This document shows, piece after piece, positions 1-9,417 of a stretch of 64,000 bases of DNA. The stretch is from an uncultured Eubacteriaceae bacterium (GTDB lineage Bacteria > Bacillota > Clostridia > Lachnospirales > CAG-274): assembly GCA_947086655.1 (NCBI GenBank), contig CAMTZM010000001.1:124001-188000 (forward strand), given 5' to 3'. How positions within the stretch are numbered: the first letter of the stretch is position 1; each line of letters opens with the position of its first letter. The notes under the pieces are model-generated. The model made no database searches, was not told where the DNA came from, and worked only from the letters and a program-made list of their open reading frames with translations. Made by a program: the position numbers and the translations under genes.

Positions 1-2
1 AT

Positions 3-248
3 GACAGAAAATCATTTGCCGCTGAAATACGAGTTAGAGGAAACAATAGAACAGGAATTTTTGCTGATATTTCTCAAGTTGTTTCAAAAGAAGAACTTCC
101 AATTAGAAGTATAAACGGAAGGACGGTTAAAAATGAGGCAATTATTGATATTATAGTAAGTATAAATGATAAAAATGAACTTGAAACGCTTTTTAAAAAA
201 TTGTATAATATTTCAGGCGTAAACGATATAGAAAGGGTTACGACTTAA
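3..248 (+). CDS. C-terminal end of Rel/SpoT (p)ppGpp synthetase/hydrolase (5' partial)
   Basis: The frame is open from base 3 to a TAA at 246-248 and gives about 81 residues. They read like the C-terminal ACT domain of RelA/SpoT proteins: an AxIRVxGxNRTGIxADIS start, then VVSKEELPI and a final GVNDIERV strand. In the family this ACT domain senses amino-acid or tRNA status and regulates (p)ppGpp synthesis and hydrolysis. The catalytic part lies outside the window. It sits two bases ahead of dtd, the usual relA-dtd order in Firmicutes. Only the regulatory tail is visible. Confidence 0.85.
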   Translation, partial: DRKSFAAEIRVRGNNRTGIFADISQVVSKEELPIRSINGRTVKNEAIIDIIVSINDKNELETLFKKLYNISGVNDIERVTT

Positions 249-250
249 TT

Positions 251-700
251 ATGAGAGCAGTGCTGCAAAGAGTTGAGAGCGGATATGTTTCTATAAATAA
301 TATTAAAACAGGCTGTATAGAAAAAGGTATTGTCGTTTTAGTTGGTTTTAATGCTGATGACGATGAAACAGCTTTTAATTATATTATTGACAAGATTACC
401 AATTTAAGAATTTTTGGGGACGAAAATGGAAAAATGAATTTGTCTGTAAAAGATATAAACGCAGGTTTGCTTATTATTCCTAATTTTACACTGTATTCAG
501 ATGCAAGAAAAGGCAGACGGCCAAATTTTTCTTTAGGCGCATCTCCAGAAAAAGCTGAAAAAATGTTTGATAAATTTATTGATATGCTTAGAAAAAACTT
601 TGAAAATGTTCAAACAGGTGTTTTTAAAGCCGATATGAAAGTTTTTCTTATTAATGACGGACCTGTCACTATTCTTTTGGATAGTGACAGGAATTTTTAA
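251..700 (+). CDS. dtd: D-aminoacyl-tRNA deacylase (DTD)
   Basis: This 149-residue protein matches the normal DTD length. It starts MRAVLQRV and carries the cross-subunit Gly-cisPro motif NDGPVT at residues 135-140. The other DTD motif is FTLYSD followed by KGRRP at residues 79-91; the usual Ser-Gln before FTL is replaced by Pro-Asn, a mild variation. DTD hydrolyses D-amino acids (and glycine on tRNA-Ala) from mischarged tRNAs in the cytoplasm. It is cotranscribed with the rel gene just upstream and probably with the MBL hydrolase 15 bases downstream. Confidence 0.95.
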   Translation: MRAVLQRVESGYVSINNIKTGCIEKGIVVLVGFNADDDETAFNYIIDKITNLRIFGDENGKMNLSVKDINAGLLIIPNFTLYSDARKGRRPNFSLGASPEKAEKMFDKFIDMLRKNFENVQTGVFKADMKVFLINDGPVTILLDSDRNF

Positions 701-715
701 AAAGGGTGAATTATT

Positions 716-1339
716 TTGAGAATAAAAACATTTATTGTTTCTGATATGGATACAAACGGTTATATTGTATTTGATGAAATTACAAAGGATACTGTTATAA
801 TAGACCCTGGCGCAGAGGGAAATAAATTTATTGATTTTATTGAAAATGAGGGTTTAAAGCCGCATGCCGTTATTTTAACACATGCGCATTTTGACCATAT
901 TGGAGCTGTTAGCGAAATTAAAAAACATTTTAATATTCCTTTAATGGTTTGTTTAGGTGAAGAACAAGTACTTGAAAATAAAAACATAAATATGTCATCT
1001 GTTTATTCAGAACCTATTGAACTTAAAGCCGATAGGATTTTTAATGATGGTGAGAATATTTCTTTAGGTTCTCTTTTGTTTAAAGTTATTATAACTCCGG
1101 GACATACTCCGGGGGGAGGCTGTTTTTATTTTGAGAAAGAAAAAGTTTTATTTTCGGGAGATACTTTGTTTTATATGTCTGTTGGAAGAAGTGACTTTTT
1201 GCTTGGAAGTGAGTCGGATTTAATAAATTCAATTAAAAATAAACTTATGATTCTTCCGGACGATGTGGAGGTTTTCAGCGGACATGGACCTAAAACATCA
1301 ATAGGCTATGAAAGAAAAAATAATTTTTTTATTAGATAG
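716..1339 (+). CDS. MBL-fold metallo-hydrolase (glyoxalase-II-like, YcbL type)
   Basis: The 207-residue protein begins at a TTG behind AAAAGGGTGA. It shows the metallo-beta-lactamase metal ligands: THAHFDHIG at about 55-63, PGHTPGG at about 128-134, SGDTLF at about 147-152 and SGHGP near 188. Length and motif spacing fit the short YcbL/GloB-like hydrolases that bind two zinc or iron ions. The natural substrate is often unknown; thioester hydrolysis (hydroxyacylglutathione-like) is possible. It lies between dtd and hemZ in a same-strand run, an order seen in other Clostridia. Confidence 0.85.
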   Translation: MRIKTFIVSDMDTNGYIVFDEITKDTVIIDPGAEGNKFIDFIENEGLKPHAVILTHAHFDHIGAVSEIKKHFNIPLMVCLGEEQVLENKNINMSSVYSEPIELKADRIFNDGENISLGSLLFKVIITPGHTPGGGCFYFEKEKVLFSGDTLFYMSVGRSDFLLGSESDLINSIKNKLMILPDDVEVFSGHGPKTSIGYERKNNFFIR

Positions 1340-1373
1340 ATTTATTTAAAATAAGATGAAAAGGTTGAAGAAT

Positions 1374-2840
1374 ATGTATTATGTTTTGAAAGGGCATATG
1401 TTTGAAGATGAAGTACAATCAATGATTCAGCTTTTTTTTATTAATAAAAGTTTTAGTGTTTCAGAATGTATTGTAAATGATGGAATGTGTGTTGTAAGTA
1501 CTTATAAAGATAACTGCTGTATAGCTGATATATATGATAATGGAGTTTTTTGTTTTAGTGAAAGAGAGAAAACTCATAATGATGATATAAAGGAAATAAA
1601 AAGATGTATTAAGATTAGTTTATATAAGGTTTTTAAAAATATTACAGGTTTTGAAATGCCATGGGGTATATTAACAGGAGTAAGGCCATGCAAGAGAGTG
1701 CATGATATGCAGAAAGAAGGGCATAAAAGCGATTTTATAAAAAAGACGCTTAAAGAAGGGTATTTTGTTTCAGATAAAAAAATAAGCCTTGTAATGGAAG
1801 TTGCTGAAAATGAGAAAAAAGTATTATCTGAAAATAATAAAAATAAAGTCAGTGTTTATATTGGTATTCCATTTTGTGTTTCAAAATGTCTTTATTGTTC
1901 TTTTACATCTTATACAGTCGGGCAATATAAAAATAAAATTGATGATTATTTAAAAGCTTTATATAAAGAGATGGAATTTGTTTCCAAATATATAAAAAAC
2001 AAAGAAATTGAAAGTATTTATGTAGGCGGAGGAACTCCTACATCATTAAGTGAAATTCAGCTTGAAAATCTTATGAAAAATATAAATTTATTTTTTAATA
2101 AGCCAAAAGAATTTACAGTAGAAGCCGGAAGACCTGATACTATTACAAAAGACAAGCTTAAAATATTAAAAGAATATGGAGTTTTGCGTATTTCAATTAA
2201 TCCTCAAACGATGAATGATAAAACGCTTGAGTTAATAGGGCGTAATCATACAGTAAAACAATTTATTGACATATTTGAAATGGCAAGAAGTATAGGACAT
2301 AAACATATAAATACTGATGTTATATTAGGACTTCCATATGAGGGAGAAAATGAGACTGTTAATACATTTAAACAGCTTGAAAAATTGTCTCCTGAAAGCA
2401 TAACGGTTCATACGCTTGCTGTTAAAAGAGGGTCAAGACTTAAAGAGGTTTTTAACAATTATAAAATGACAGATTATTCTACAATGGAAAAAATGATTGA
2501 TATTTCATCAAGATATGCCGAAAAATTAAAAATGAAACCATATTATATGTATAAACAGAAAAATATGGTTGGTAATTTTGAAAATGTTGGATATTGCAAA
2601 GATAATTGTCAATGCGCTTATAATATACAGATAATGGAGGAAAGACACAGCGTTTTTGCTGTTGGTGCTGGAGCTTCAACAAAGCTTTGTATACCAGAGG
2701 AAAATAGGGTTGAAAGAATTTTTAATGTAAAAAGTGTAGAAGATTATATAAACAGAATAGACGAAATGATAAGCAGAAAGGCAGATGGTTTTAGTGAATT
2801 TGAAAGCTCCGAGGGGAACAAAGGATATTTTTGGAGATGA
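1374..2840 (+). CDS. hemZ: Coproporphyrinogen dehydrogenase HemZ (oxygen-independent radical SAM)
   Basis: This is a radical SAM enzyme with the CxxxCxxC cluster in IPFCVSKCLYCSF at about residues 166-178, followed by the GGGTPTSL motif. It has the HemN-like fold with the extra N-terminal region of about 150 residues typical of HemZ. Family members are annotated as oxidising coproporphyrinogen III under anaerobic conditions. I prefer the ATG at 1374 because AAAAGG lies about 10 bases before it; the in-frame ATG at 1356 has no visible ribosome site. The 3' end overlaps hisS by 56 bases, so translation may be coupled. No other haem gene is in the window. Confidence 0.87.
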   Translation: MYYVLKGHMFEDEVQSMIQLFFINKSFSVSECIVNDGMCVVSTYKDNCCIADIYDNGVFCFSEREKTHNDDIKEIKRCIKISLYKVFKNITGFEMPWGILTGVRPCKRVHDMQKEGHKSDFIKKTLKEGYFVSDKKISLVMEVAENEKKVLSENNKNKVSVYIGIPFCVSKCLYCSFTSYTVGQYKNKIDDYLKALYKEMEFVSKYIKNKEIESIYVGGGTPTSLSEIQLENLMKNINLFFNKPKEFTVEAGRPDTITKDKLKILKEYGVLRISINPQTMNDKTLELIGRNHTVKQFIDIFEMARSIGHKHINTDVILGLPYEGENETVNTFKQLEKLSPESITVHTLAVKRGSRLKEVFNNYKMTDYSTMEKMIDISSRYAEKLKMKPYYMYKQKNMVGNFENVGYCKDNCQCAYNIQIMEERHSVFAVGAGASTKLCIPEENRVERIFNVKSVEDYINRIDEMISRKADGFSEFESSEGNKGYFWR

Positions 2841-4065
2841 AATATATTTATGGCAATATGTTGAGGAAACTTTAAGGGAAATTTGCCGTTATTTTGGGGT
2901 AAATGAAATAAGAACGCCTATTTTTGAAAAGACAGAACTTTTTCAAAGAAGTGTTGGAGAAACAACAGATATTGTTACAAAAGAAATGTATACAATGAAT
3001 ACAAAAGGAAGCGAAAGCGTTACATTAAAACCGGAGGGCACAGCCGGAGCAGCAAGGGCTTTTATTGAAAATGGGATGTATTCTTTAGCTCAGCCTACAA
3101 AGCTTTATTATATTACTCCGGCATTTAGATATGAGCGTCCTCAGGCAGGAAGACAAAGACAATTTCATCAGTTTGGAGTTGAAATATTTGGTTCTTATGA
3201 TGCGTCATGCGATGCTGAAGTTATTTCTTTAGTGCAGGAAGTTTTAAATAGGTTTGGCATAAACGATGTTGAACTTAAAATAAATAGCCTTGGAGGAAAC
3301 GAGTGCAGAAAAAAATATAATGAGACTTTGAAAAAGTATATAGGAGATAATATTGAATATCTTTGCGAAGACTGCCGTGAACGGTTTGTTAAAAATCCTT
3401 TAAGAGTTTTGGACTGTAAAAATGAAAAATGCGCTGATGTAATAAAAGATGCTCCGTCAGTTATAGAAACACTTGGACATGAATGCAGAAACCATTTTGA
3501 ACAGCTTAAAGAAAATTTAAATAATATGAATATTAAATATACAGTTGATTCAAAAATAGTAAGAGGGCTTGACTATTATACACGTACAGTATTTGAATTT
3601 GTTTCAAATAATATAGGGTCACAGTCAACTATATGCGGCGGAGGAAGATATGACAATCTTGTATATGAATGCAAAGGGCCTAAAACGGGAGCAGTCGGTT
3701 TTGCTATGGGTCTTGAAAGACTTATAATGCTTTTAAAAGAAAAAAATTTAGTAAAGGAAAAGGTTAGAAATATTGATATTTATTTAGGTTCAATAGGGCA
3801 AAAAGGTTTTTTAAAGGCTCAAAAACTTGGATATGAACTTAGAAAAGCCGGAATATGTGCAGAGTATGATACTGTAAAAAGAAGCGTTAAGGCACAGCTT
3901 AAATATGCAGATAAAATAAAAGCAAAATATTGTGTTGTAATAGGCGATAGTGAAATAGACGAAGATAAAATTCAAATTAAATTTATGGAAAAAAGCGAAC
4001 AGCTTAATGTTAAGCTTTCTAATATTAAAGATGAAATTTTAAAATTGTTAAAGGAGAAAGTATAA
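2785..4065 (+). CDS. hisS: Histidyl-tRNA synthetase
   Basis: A 426-residue class II synthetase. It opens with KAPRGTKDIF, has motif 2 FRYERPQAGRQRQFHQF at about 114-130, the histidine-specific LDYYTRTVFEF near residue 263, and motif 3 GFAMGLERL. The C-terminal anticodon domain carries SVKAQLKYAD. It charges tRNA-His in the cytosol. The chosen ATG lies inside hemZ; a TTG at 2800, just before KAPRG, is an alternative. Its TAA overlaps the aspS ATG by one base (TAATG), so hemZ, hisS and aspS look like one translationally linked unit. Confidence 0.97.
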   Translation: MVLVNLKAPRGTKDIFGDEIYLWQYVEETLREICRYFGVNEIRTPIFEKTELFQRSVGETTDIVTKEMYTMNTKGSESVTLKPEGTAGAARAFIENGMYSLAQPTKLYYITPAFRYERPQAGRQRQFHQFGVEIFGSYDASCDAEVISLVQEVLNRFGINDVELKINSLGGNECRKKYNETLKKYIGDNIEYLCEDCRERFVKNPLRVLDCKNEKCADVIKDAPSVIETLGHECRNHFEQLKENLNNMNIKYTVDSKIVRGLDYYTRTVFEFVSNNIGSQSTICGGGRYDNLVYECKGPKTGAVGFAMGLERLIMLLKEKNLVKEKVRNIDIYLGSIGQKGFLKAQKLGYELRKAGICAEYDTVKRSVKAQLKYADKIKAKYCVVIGDSEIDEDKIQIKFMEKSEQLNVKLSNIKDEILKLLKEKV

Positions 4066-5846
4066 TGGGTGAATTAATGAAAGGCTTAAAAAGAAGCCTT
4101 ATGTGTGGTGAAGTAAATGAAAGTATGGTAGGAAAAGAAGTTACATTAATGGGATGGGTTAAAAGGCGTCGTGTTTTAAGCCAGCTTACCTTTATACTTT
4201 TACGAGACAGAACCGGCGTTGTTCAGGCTGTAATTGATGAAACTACGGCAGATTCAGAAATTGTAAAAAAAGAAAAATCAATAAGAAGTGAATATGTTGT
4301 AGCTATAAGAGGACATGTACAGCTTAGAGATGAAATAAATATAAATGAAGATATGAAAACAGGAAAGGTTGAAATATCAGTTGATGAACTTAGAATACTT
4401 TCCGAGTCTGAAACAACTCCATTTCCTATTGAAGATACAGTTAATGTAAATACTGAATTGAGACTTAAATATAGATATCTTGATTTAAGAAGAAATGTTG
4501 TAGCTAAAAATATTATTGCAAGACATGAAATATGCCGTATTGTAAGGAATTTTTTATCTGATGAGGGTTTTATTGAGATAGAGACTCCTCAATTAACCAA
4601 AAGCACTCCTGAAGGTGCAAGAGACTATCTTGTGCCAAGCAGAGTTCATCAAGGGAATTTTTACGCACTTCCTCAGTCTCCTCAGCTTTTTAAACAGTTA
4701 TTAATGGTATCGGGTTTTGATAAATATTTTCAGATTACAAAATGTTTTAGAGATGAAGATTTAAGAGCAGACAGACAGCCGGAGTTTACACAAATAGATA
4801 TGGAATTATCTTTTGTTGATACTGAAGATGTAATTGAAGTCAACGAAAGGCTTATAAAAAAAGTATTTAAAGAAATAAAAGGTATTGACATTAAAATACC
4901 TTTTGAGAGAATGCCTTATTGTGAAGCAATGGAAAGGTTTGGCTCAGATAAGCCAGATGTAAGGTTTGGACTTGAACTTAAAAATATTACAGATATAGTA
5001 AACGGAAGTGATTTTCAAGTATTTCAAAACGCTATTGACGCTGGAGGAAGTGTAAGAGGAATTAATGCTGAAGGGTTAGGCTCACTTCCAAGAAAACAAA
5101 TAGATTTATTGGTTGAGACAGCTAAAACTTACGGAGCAAAAGGATTAGCATGGATAAGTGTTATTGATGACGGATATAAAACAACTCTTTCTAAGTTTTT
5201 TGATAATGACAAGCTTAAAGAAATAGCGGATATGTTTAATGCAAAAACAGGTGATTTAATTTTAATTTGTGCCGATAAAAATCAAATTGTTTTTGATGCT
5301 TTGGGAGCGTTAAGAATTGAGGCTGCTAAAAGGCTTGATTTAATTAAATCAGATGATTATAAATTTTTATGGGTTACTGAATTTCCGCTTCTTGAATGGT
5401 CGGAGGAGGAAAACCGTTTTACAGCTAAACATCATCCTTTTACTTCTCCTATGGATGAAGATTTGGATATACTTGAAACAAATCCCGAAAAGGTTAGAGC
5501 AAAGGCTTATGATATGGTCTTAAACGGCTGCGAGCTTGGCGGCGGAAGTATACGTATTTATGATAGGGATATTCAAGAAAGAATGTTTAAAGCGCTTGGC
5601 TTTACTAAAGAAGATGCTCAGGAAAGATTTGGTTTTCTTCTTAATGCATTTAAATATGGTGCTCCTCCTCATGGGGGACTTGCTTTTGGACTTGACAGAA
5701 TAGTTATGCTTATAACAGGTTCTGAAAGTATAAGAGATGTAATAGCGTTTCCTAAGGTAAAAGATGCATCTTGTCTTTTAACTTTAGCGCCTAATGTTGT
5801 AGATAAAAAACAACTTGATGAACTTGGTATTTTTATTAAAAATTAG
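4065..5846 (+). CDS. aspS: Aspartyl-tRNA synthetase
   Basis: The 593-residue bacterial-type AspRS has an N-terminal OB-fold anticodon domain (GWVKRRRV, LRDRTG), class II motif 2 (TKCFRDEDLRADRQPEFTQID), the bacterial GAD insertion and motif 3 (GGLAFGLDRIVM). It charges tRNA-Asp, and in organisms lacking AsnRS possibly tRNA-Asn. The ATG at 4065 overlaps the hisS stop and has AAAGGAGA seven bases before it. A good intrinsic terminator follows the stop codon. Confidence 0.97.
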   Translation: MGELMKGLKRSLMCGEVNESMVGKEVTLMGWVKRRRVLSQLTFILLRDRTGVVQAVIDETTADSEIVKKEKSIRSEYVVAIRGHVQLRDEININEDMKTGKVEISVDELRILSESETTPFPIEDTVNVNTELRLKYRYLDLRRNVVAKNIIARHEICRIVRNFLSDEGFIEIETPQLTKSTPEGARDYLVPSRVHQGNFYALPQSPQLFKQLLMVSGFDKYFQITKCFRDEDLRADRQPEFTQIDMELSFVDTEDVIEVNERLIKKVFKEIKGIDIKIPFERMPYCEAMERFGSDKPDVRFGLELKNITDIVNGSDFQVFQNAIDAGGSVRGINAEGLGSLPRKQIDLLVETAKTYGAKGLAWISVIDDGYKTTLSKFFDNDKLKEIADMFNAKTGDLILICADKNQIVFDALGALRIEAAKRLDLIKSDDYKFLWVTEFPLLEWSEEENRFTAKHHPFTSPMDEDLDILETNPEKVRAKAYDMVLNGCELGGGSIRIYDRDIQERMFKALGFTKEDAQERFGFLLNAFKYGAPPHGGLAFGLDRIVMLITGSESIRDVIAFPKVKDASCLLTLAPNVVDKKQLDELGIFIKN

Positions 5847-5895
5847 CATTTATTTTAAAATAAATTTAAAATATGTAAAAAAAAATAGCGTATAT

Positions 5896-5940
5896 AAAAT
5901 ACCCAAAAAACAATAATGCTGTTTTTGGGTATTTTAGTTT
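5896..5940 (+). terminator. Intrinsic terminator after aspS
   Basis: A stem of about 14 bp pairs AAAATACCCAAAA (5896-5909) with TTTTTGGGTATTTT (5922-5935) around a short loop and is followed by a T-rich tail. It ends the hemZ-hisS-aspS transcript before folC. Confidence 0.85.
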
Positions 5941-5979
5941 TAAAATGTTTATAAATATTTATTGAATGGCGGAATTTAT

Positions 5980-7284
5980 ATGGAATATTCAAAAGCTCTG
6001 AATTATTTGACAAATAGCTGTAAATTTGGCTCAAAAAGAGGACTTGATAATTTTAAAAAGCTTTTAAAGCTTATGGATAATCCTCATGAAAATTTAAAAG
6101 TTATACATGTTGCCGGCACAAATGGGAAAGGCTCATGCTGTGTTATGCTTGCTTCTATTTTAAAAGAACAAGGATATAATGTAGGCTTGTTTATATCTCC
6201 TCATTTAATTAGGTATAATGAAAGGATAAGTATAAACGGACAATACATATCAGATGAAGATTTTGCCGATATAATCGGAGTTGTAAAAGATAAAGCAGAG
6301 ATGCTTTTTAATAACACAAATGATTTTTTTTCTTTTTTTGAAATAATTACAGCGGCTGCTTTTTTATATTTTAAAAAAAAATCAGTAGATTTTGTTATAT
6401 TGGAAACAGGTATGGGAGGAAGACTTGATTCAACAAATGCTGTTGATAATCCTATTGTAAGTGTTATTACTTCAATTAGTTTTGACCATACCGAATATTT
6501 AGGAAATACAATTGAAGAAATAGCTTTTGAAAAAGGAGGCATTATTAAGAAAAATTTGCCTACGGTATTGTATTGTCAAGATAAAAAAGTGTATAATAAG
6601 ATAAAAGATATTTGTGACGCCAAAAATTCTTCTTTGTTTTATGTTGATGAATATAATGAAAAAATTATTTCAATGAATGTTGAGGAAACAGTATTTTCAG
6701 TTAAAAATAAATATGCAGATTATAATTGCATAAAACTTAAAATGTCAGGTAAATATCAAGTTAAAAACGCATGTAATGTTTTAAGTGTTGTTTATGTACT
6801 TAAAAAAAGAGGTATTTTAATTGATGATTATGCTGTTTTAAAAGGACTTGAAAAAGCGTCTTTTGCCGGACGGATGGAAATTATAAAAAGAAATCCTCTT
6901 TTTATATTGGATGGCGCTCATAATTATGATGGAATAAATCAAATGGCGGATTTTTTGGGATTTATAAGAAATTTAGGTTATAATAATATTATAGCTTTAT
7001 TTGGAGTATTAAAGGATAAGGATTATTTGAAAATGTTTGAAATGCTTATGGAGGTGTGTGATAAAGTTATTTTGACAAAACCGGTTAATTTAAGGGCTGT
7101 TTCTCCTATTGAAATTATGAAAGGATTAAGTTATAATAAAAATAATGTATTTATTGAAGATAATTACAAAAATGCGGTTAAATGCGCTTTAGATATGGCT
7201 GAATTAAAAGGTTGTGTCATTTGTGTCGGTTCGCTTTATTTGGTCGGTGATGTAAAAAGATATGTTAAGGAGGTTTTAATGTGA
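5980..7284 (+). CDS. folC: Folylpolyglutamate synthase / dihydrofolate synthase
   Basis: A Mur-ligase-family enzyme with the P-loop VAGTNGKGSCC at about residues 45-55, the FolC signature TGMGGRLDSTNAV at about 142-154, and a C-terminal domain containing FILDGAHNYDG. It adds glutamate to folates (and may also make dihydrofolate) using ATP in the cytosol. I prefer the ATG at 5980 because MEYSKALNYL is the usual FolC start and GGCGGA lies just upstream; an in-frame TTG at 5962 would add six residues. It is the first gene after the aspS terminator. Confidence 0.94.
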   Translation: MEYSKALNYLTNSCKFGSKRGLDNFKKLLKLMDNPHENLKVIHVAGTNGKGSCCVMLASILKEQGYNVGLFISPHLIRYNERISINGQYISDEDFADIIGVVKDKAEMLFNNTNDFFSFFEIITAAAFLYFKKKSVDFVILETGMGGRLDSTNAVDNPIVSVITSISFDHTEYLGNTIEEIAFEKGGIIKKNLPTVLYCQDKKVYNKIKDICDAKNSSLFYVDEYNEKIISMNVEETVFSVKNKYADYNCIKLKMSGKYQVKNACNVLSVVYVLKKRGILIDDYAVLKGLEKASFAGRMEIIKRNPLFILDGAHNYDGINQMADFLGFIRNLGYNNIIALFGVLKDKDYLKMFEMLMEVCDKVILTKPVNLRAVSPIEIMKGLSYNKNNVFIEDNYKNAVKCALDMAELKGCVICVGSLYLVGDVKRYVKEVLM

Positions 7285-7421
7285 TTGATTTTAAAGCTGA
7301 GATGGAAAGATTTAAACCAATTATGGAAATTGATGAACTTGAAGATTCAATAAAAACATACGATATGGAAGATATGATTGATATATTAAAATATTTATCA
7401 GAAGAAAATGCTAAAAATTAA
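7281..7421 (+). CDS. Small acidic protein coupled to folC (46 aa, unknown)
   Basis: A short ORF starts at GTG 7281, overlapping the folC stop as GTGA, and ends at TAA 7419-7421. AAGGAGG lies seven bases before the GTG, an excellent ribosome site. The product begins MIDFKAEMERFKPIMEIDEL and continues with acidic helix-like sequence ending in NAKN. Composition is helical and acidic with no membrane segment. I do not recognise a family. The strong Shine-Dalgarno and stop-start overlap argue that it is translated, probably coupled to folC. Confidence 0.6.
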   Translation: MIDFKAEMERFKPIMEIDELEDSIKTYDMEDMIDILKYLSEENAKN

Positions 7422-7478
7422 TTTGGATAATATTTTGTCAATTTTTTAATTTGAAAAAATAAAGGTAGGGATAGTATT

Positions 7479-8855
7479 GTGATAAAATGTCCTAATTGCG
7501 GTGAGATATTAGATAATAGCAAGATTTGTATTAAGTGCGGAGCAGATGCCATATTGCTGGGAAAAGCGGTTGAATTATCAAATAAATTATATAACGATGG
7601 GCTTAGAATGGCTAAATGTAAAGATATGTCTGGAGCTATGAGCTGTTTAAGCAAAAGTATATTAATTAATAAAAGAAATATTAATGCAAGAAATCTTTTG
7701 GGGCTTTTGTATTTTGAGACAGGAAGAATAGGAGATGCATTAAAACAATGGGTTATAAGCACAAATATAAAAGAGACCTCTAATGCAGCCGGAGAATACA
7801 TTGAAGATTATAGAAAGAATGAAAAGGAATATAAAAAATTAAACGAAGCTCTTAAAATGTATAATCAAGCAGTTAAATTTATGCAGCAAAAAAGTGATGA
7901 TATGGCTGTTATACAGCTTAGAAAAGCTATTGATATAAATCCAAAATTTGTAGATGCACTTAATATGCTTGCTCTTTGTTATATTTTACAAAATAAAGAC
8001 AGTAAGGCAGATGAAGTTATTAAAAGCGTTTTAAATATTGATGTGAAAAATACTGCTGCACTAAGGTATTACAGGCATTTGCACCCAGATAAGGGAACAC
8101 ATTTTGAGGAAGCACCAATTAAAAAAATAAGCGACAGAGAACCGACTTTGAAATATAACAGCAATGTTGTTAAAGGAGGAGCTAAAAGCAAAGTTATTGA
8201 GCTTGCTATGTTTATAATTGGCTGTGTTTGTACAGCGGTTATAATGTATATTTTAGTTATACCAGGTATATCTGAAGCTAAAGAAGAAGAAATGAAAACA
8301 GTCCAAAATGAGTTTGAAGAAATGAAAAAGGACTATGATGAGCAGTCAAATGTTAATGCTGATAAAATCAAAAAACTTGAGGAAGAAAATGCCAGTCTTA
8401 AAGTTCAAAATGAGCAGTACACAAAGCAAGCTAATGAACAGGCTATGAGTGATAAAATATCAAATGCGAATAGTTTGTTTTCTGAAGGCAATGTTGAGGA
8501 GGCTATTTCTATAATTGGCGGTATAGATGCGGCATTGTTATCAGAAGAAAATAAAAATGCTTATAATGAAATAAAAGATAAAGCATATTCAAGCAGAGCA
8601 AAGACAATGTATAATGAAGGTAAAAAGCTTTATGACAGAAAAAAATACGATGAGGCAAAAACTGCTCTTAATGAGGGCATTGTTTATGGAGATGGCAATT
8701 TGCAAGCAAAATATTCCTCTATGTATTATTTAGGAAAAATTTATATGGAAGAAGGAGATAACGAAAGGGCAAAGGAGTGTTTTAGTCAGGTAAAAGATAA
8801 TCATCCTGACAAAAGTATGCGTGGGTATGCATCGGGCTGGCTGAATGGATTGTAA
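7479..8855 (+). CDS. Zinc-ribbon and TPR membrane protein
   Basis: The 458-residue protein starts at GTG behind AGGTAGGGA. Residues 1-22 form a zinc ribbon with two CxxC pairs (CPNCGE, CIKCGA). TPR-like helical repeats follow at about 25-195. One membrane span (MFIIGCVCTAVIMYILVIPGI) sits near 243-265, then a coiled coil at about 270-325 and a second TPR block with TALNEGIVYGDG to the end. The layout suggests a scaffold with domains on both sides of the membrane. No enzymatic motif is visible and the function is unknown. It is probably cotranscribed with the gene 22 bases downstream. Confidence 0.7.
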   Translation: MIKCPNCGEILDNSKICIKCGADAILLGKAVELSNKLYNDGLRMAKCKDMSGAMSCLSKSILINKRNINARNLLGLLYFETGRIGDALKQWVISTNIKETSNAAGEYIEDYRKNEKEYKKLNEALKMYNQAVKFMQQKSDDMAVIQLRKAIDINPKFVDALNMLALCYILQNKDSKADEVIKSVLNIDVKNTAALRYYRHLHPDKGTHFEEAPIKKISDREPTLKYNSNVVKGGAKSKVIELAMFIIGCVCTAVIMYILVIPGISEAKEEEMKTVQNEFEEMKKDYDEQSNVNADKIKKLEEENASLKVQNEQYTKQANEQAMSDKISNANSLFSEGNVEEAISIIGGIDAALLSEENKNAYNEIKDKAYSSRAKTMYNEGKKLYDRKKYDEAKTALNEGIVYGDGNLQAKYSSMYYLGKIYMEEGDNERAKECFSQVKDNHPDKSMRGYASGWLNGL

Positions 8856-8877
8856 TATCTGTTAGGGGGAATGTTTT

Positions 8878-9294
8878 ATGAACGGTGAGTTTTTTGACAG
8901 TATTAAGGTTTCGGCTTATTTTTTATGGGAATACACTGAAAGTCAAAATGCGCTTGGACTTTGGTGCTGTGCGGAGGATATTGCAAATTTTTTCGCTATG
9001 AATAAAATTATTAGTTTTAGTCAGGCAGAGGATGTTATAAACCTTAATAAAAATGACTCAATGTATATAGAGTTTGTTAGAAATATTTCTTACAGAATTT
9101 TTTTGTATACTAACAACAAAGATTTTAAAAGAAATTGGTATATTGCTGAAAGACTTATTTATAACGGGGAATGGCTTTATAATATTGTAAAGGCAGCATC
9201 TATACTTTGTAAAAAGAAAAGCGATGATAATGACTTTTTTAAGTTAATAAGGTCTGACGCCGTTAAGGAATATTATAAAATAAAAAAGATATAA
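8878..9294 (+). CDS. Hypothetical protein (138 aa)
   Basis: ATG start with TAGGGGGA seven bases upstream. The protein is soluble-looking, rich in aromatic residues and lysine (YFLWEY, LGLWCCAEDIANFFAMNK, RNWYIAERLIYNGEWLY), and probably all-helical. No signal peptide or known motif is visible. Its place directly after the TPR protein suggests a shared transcript, but no function can be assigned. Confidence 0.6.
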   Translation: MNGEFFDSIKVSAYFLWEYTESQNALGLWCCAEDIANFFAMNKIISFSQAEDVINLNKNDSMYIEFVRNISYRIFLYTNNKDFKRNWYIAERLIYNGEWLYNIVKAASILCKKKSDDNDFFKLIRSDAVKEYYKIKKI

Positions 9295-9417
9295 ATTAAA
9301 AAAATAGCTGAATTGTAATATTTTCAGAAAATATAAGCTTGTCATACTTTAAATTTCCTTTTACGTATATATTGTAAATTAATTTAAAAATATGTTTTAT
9401 TTTAAGGAGGTATAAGT

